The position numbers were made by a program, and so were the translations under genes. Below the pieces are notes generated by a model. That model was given only the letters and a program-made list of their open reading frames with translations, had not been told where the DNA came from and ran no database searches. Below are positions 4,899 to 6,869 of a stretch of 6,869 nucleotides of DNA, one piece after another. The stretch is from Microcaldota archaeon (GTDB lineage Archaea; Micrarchaeota; Micrarchaeia; Burarchaeales; JACQQB01): contig JACQQB010000096.1 of assembly GCA_016207225.1 (NCBI GenBank), forward strand, positions 1 to 6,869, written 5' to 3'. Each line of letters opens with the position of its first letter. Position 1 is the stretch's first letter.

Positions 4899-6116
4899 AT
4901 GTCTGACGCTAGTGAAGTAAGGTTTGTTAAGGAGGAAAAAGGTCCGTTGGATAAATTTAAGAATGAAAAACTTATCAAGTCCAAATTCGGTGACATCGGA
5001 GTAGAGCTGTACAGGAAGGTCGAAGAGGATAAAAACGCAGACGAACTACTCAATGAGCTAGGAATTGACGAAGCCAAATTTGTTGAAATCCTAGAGTTTC
5101 TTGAATCAAATAACATGATCAAAATACTATCCTCTGAAGAGGCTGTTGTTCCACCCACTATAGAAGCTGCCCCTGAGATAGCTCCAGCAGAAGAGACACC
5201 CGAAGCAGAGGAAGAAGCACCTGAAATTAAAGAAGAAGTCCCCGAGATCTCAGGAACAGAGGTTCCAAAGCCCATAATAGAGCCAAAAAAGCCCAAACAG
5301 CAGCTAAGTTCATTGGAAAAAATGATTAATGAAAGATTCGGCGATATCGGGCTCCAGGTCTATTCTCTGATAGACGGGGAAAGGACTGCTGAAGAAATAC
5401 TGAATCAAACCGGCATCAGCGAAGTAGAGCTTGTAGAGATACTTGAATTCATGGATAAAGAGGGGATTATACGTCTGGAAAAGCCTGTAGAAGAGCAAGA
5501 AATACCTCCTCAGGACATGGCTCCGCCAGTTGAAGAAGGGTTCGAGAAAATAGAAGCCGGCGAGTTTGAACCGATAATAGAGGAAAGGCCAAAACAGTCA
5601 GCTTTAGAAGAAGAGGAATCGCCCGACATAATACCCATAGACCTTCCAGTTCCTCAGAAAACAGATTTCCTAAACAAGATAATGTTTAAGGTTCGCTTAA
5701 TCCTAAAATTCGGCAAGTTCGGCCCTGCGCTATACAACAAGATAGATGGTAAAAAAACAGTAATAGAGTTAGTCAATGAGACTAACATCTCATTCTCCCA
5801 GATGGACTTGATACTGCTTTATGCCGGACAGGCAAACATGCTCTATTTCAAGACTTTAACCAAACAGGATATAAAATCCATGTACGGTGAAGACGGATTA
5901 AGGATTTACAATAAATTCGGAAGAGACGGTGTATTGGTATACAGTCTTATAGGAAAAGAAGCAAGCCTCAAGGATATTGTTTATGCAAGCAAATTAAATC
6001 CTGAAATGGTGGTTGAAATATTCATGTTTATCCACAATATACTGGAAATAGGTCTTCCACTGAGCAAAGATATATTATTCAAGCAATTAGGGCTGACCGC
6101 TGTATATTCCTCCTAA
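4899..6116 (+). CDS. Multi-repeat winged-helix-like protein with acidic linkers, function unknown
   Basis: I do not recognise a named family. The 405-aa protein has related modules of about 50 residues at 27-76, 145-193, 268-317 and 327-384. Each opens with F/Y-G-x-x-G-x-x-(V/L/I)-Y, usually followed by IDG-x-(R/K)-T, then a helix, a short 'G-I-S/D' turn, a recognition-like helix (VEILEFL, VEILEFM, DLILLYAG, VEIFMFI) and a final hydrophobic strand (MIKI, IIRL, MLYF). That order of helix, turn, helix and strand fits a small winged helix. Module four starts with the opening motif twice (YGEDGLRIY then FGRDGVLVY). Modules one to three are joined by flexible acidic, Pro-rich linkers (about 79-135 and 194-256). 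There is no signal peptide or membrane segment, so it should be cytoplasmic. A scaffold, adaptor or DNA-associated regulator are possible; the strongly acidic linkers favour protein contacts. It has its own TATA box and lies 25 bp ahead of trpE. Confidence 0.8.
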   Translation: MSDASEVRFVKEEKGPLDKFKNEKLIKSKFGDIGVELYRKVEEDKNADELLNELGIDEAKFVEILEFLESNNMIKILSSEEAVVPPTIEAAPEIAPAEETPEAEEEAPEIKEEVPEISGTEVPKPIIEPKKPKQQLSSLEKMINERFGDIGLQVYSLIDGERTAEEILNQTGISEVELVEILEFMDKEGIIRLEKPVEEQEIPPQDMAPPVEEGFEKIEAGEFEPIIEERPKQSALEEEESPDIIPIDLPVPQKTDFLNKIMFKVRLILKFGKFGPALYNKIDGKKTVIELVNETNISFSQMDLILLYAGQANMLYFKTLTKQDIKSMYGEDGLRIYNKFGRDGVLVYSLIGKEASLKDIVYASKLNPEMVVEIFMFIHNILEIGLPLSKDILFKQLGLTAVYSS

Positions 6117-6141
6117 GAATAAATACTAAACTCCAAATATC

Positions 6142-6869
6142 ATGCTGTTTCATCTTCCTCTGGTGAATTCCATCAAACAAATCAGTTTAGAATTAAGTAT
6201 CTCCCCATTCGATGTTTTAACTAGATTGGCAAATAAATTCGAATACCCGTTCCTATTGGAGAGTAGTGCCGGAGGTTCATACTCATTTGTAGGTGCGGAT
6301 CCATCCATCATAATAAAAAGTAAAGATGGAATCACGGAAGTTGCTGGCAAAGAAAATTTTCAGTCGAGGGAAGATCCACTCATTATTACGAAAAAGTTAT
6401 TGAAGAAATACAAAGTTAAACACAGTATTCCCTACTTCTGTGGAGGGGCAGTAGGCTATCTGTCTTACGACTATGTCCATAGAATAGAACGACTGCCTGA
6501 TTTAGCAAAAGACGACTTAGGACTACCGACTGCATTTTTCTTACTTGTTGACAAGGTATTTGTTTTCGACCATCGTGTGAATAGCCTAAATCTTTATACT
6601 ACGGACAATGAAAAAACCGATTTATTTCTCAGCACAATAGAGAAACCGATCAAAACAACATCCAAATCTAAGAATTCCATGCCTGTATCCAACTTTACTA
6701 AGCAAAAATTTGTAAGAATGGTAAAAAAAGCTAAGGAGCATATATCCAAAGGAGATATCTATCAAGTAAACCTATCGCAAAGATTACACGTCCAAACATC
6801 TGCAAACCCGCTCTGCATATACCAAAAACTCAGGGAAATAAATCCATCACCATTCTCCTCATATATCGA
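6142..6869 (+). CDS. trpE: Anthranilate synthase component I (TrpE), N-terminal half
   Basis: TrpE makes anthranilate from chorismate, using ammonia supplied by the TrpG amidotransferase, as the first committed step of tryptophan synthesis. The frame is open from ATG 6142 to the right edge: 242 full codons, about half of a normal TrpE. The N-terminal domain contains LLES (38-41), the element through which tryptophan inhibits many TrpE enzymes, then YSFVGADPS (47-55) and GGAVGYLSYDYV (101-112). The catalytic domain begins near residue 185 with FTKQKFVRMVKKAKEHISKG, GDIYQVNLSQR (204-214) and NPSPFSSYI at the edge. The paralogue PabB (aminodeoxychorismate synthase) is the main alternative; LLES argues for TrpE, but the C-terminal active site and neighbouring trp genes are out of view. 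No Shine-Dalgarno is present. TATA-like stretches at 6103-6108 and 6118-6126 are not ideally placed, so co-transcription with the gene 25 bp upstream is possible. Confidence 0.85.
   Translation, partial: MLFHLPLVNSIKQISLELSISPFDVLTRLANKFEYPFLLESSAGGSYSFVGADPSIIIKSKDGITEVAGKENFQSREDPLIITKKLLKKYKVKHSIPYFCGGAVGYLSYDYVHRIERLPDLAKDDLGLPTAFFLLVDKVFVFDHRVNSLNLYTTDNEKTDLFLSTIEKPIKTTSKSKNSMPVSNFTKQKFVRMVKKAKEHISKGDIYQVNLSQRLHVQTSANPLCIYQKLREINPSPFSSYI

Noticed and set aside
4886..5296. 136-aa minus-strand Ser/Gly/Ala-rich frame resembling a repetitive surface protein
   Set aside because: It is the antisense image of the Glu/Pro/Ala-rich linker of the repeat protein; low-complexity GAA/GCA codons read backward give TTC/TGC-type strings.
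6142..6869. PabB (aminodeoxychorismate synthase) as the identity of the last gene
   Set aside because: The LLES tryptophan-feedback element favours TrpE, though this is not decisive with half the gene missing.
1..6869. CRISPR array, insertion sequence or phage module
   Set aside because: No regularly spaced repeats, transposase or integrase motifs, or terminal inverted repeats were seen; the genes are housekeeping in nature.

Overview
The window is archaeal. It holds an archaeal-type SRP 7S RNA, the archaeal/eukaryotic ribosomal protein eS8, a Cgi121-like subunit of the KEOPS tRNA-modification complex, TATA boxes about 25-27 bp ahead of predicted transcript starts, and several start codons that look leaderless. 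The DNA is AT-rich and tightly packed. Lineage cannot be fixed from the sequence; a small-genome euryarchaeal or DPANN-like archaeon is a guess.

Layout. Bases 1-410 (minus) are the 5' part of a V4R-domain protein that runs off the left edge. It has a TTG start, a good Shine-Dalgarno and a 19-bp perfect palindrome in its promoter. Bases 529-826 (plus) are the SRP RNA. Next comes a minus-strand arginine operon, argB then argJ, joined by a GTGA stop/start overlap; argJ ends two bases from the SRP RNA 3' end. Divergent from argB is a thioredoxin reductase gene (2964-3938) whose frame is intact except for one in-frame TAG at codon 31. It converges, with one base between the stops, on rps8e (eS8, minus). 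rps8e is divergent from the Cgi121-like gene, and the two share a roughly 50-bp promoter region. A 405-aa protein follows, with repeated winged-helix-like modules joined by acidic, proline-rich linkers. The window ends in the N-terminal half of TrpE (anthranilate synthase component I).

How the parts relate. argB and argJ carry out successive or linked steps of the acetylated arginine pathway. The SRP RNA, eS8 and the KEOPS subunit belong to protein targeting and translation. trpE starts tryptophan synthesis. I see no mobile element, CRISPR array or tRNA. The points most worth a second look are the amber codon in the reductase, the unrecognised repeat protein, the palindrome before the V4R gene, and the compact divergent promoter between rps8e and the Cgi121-like gene.
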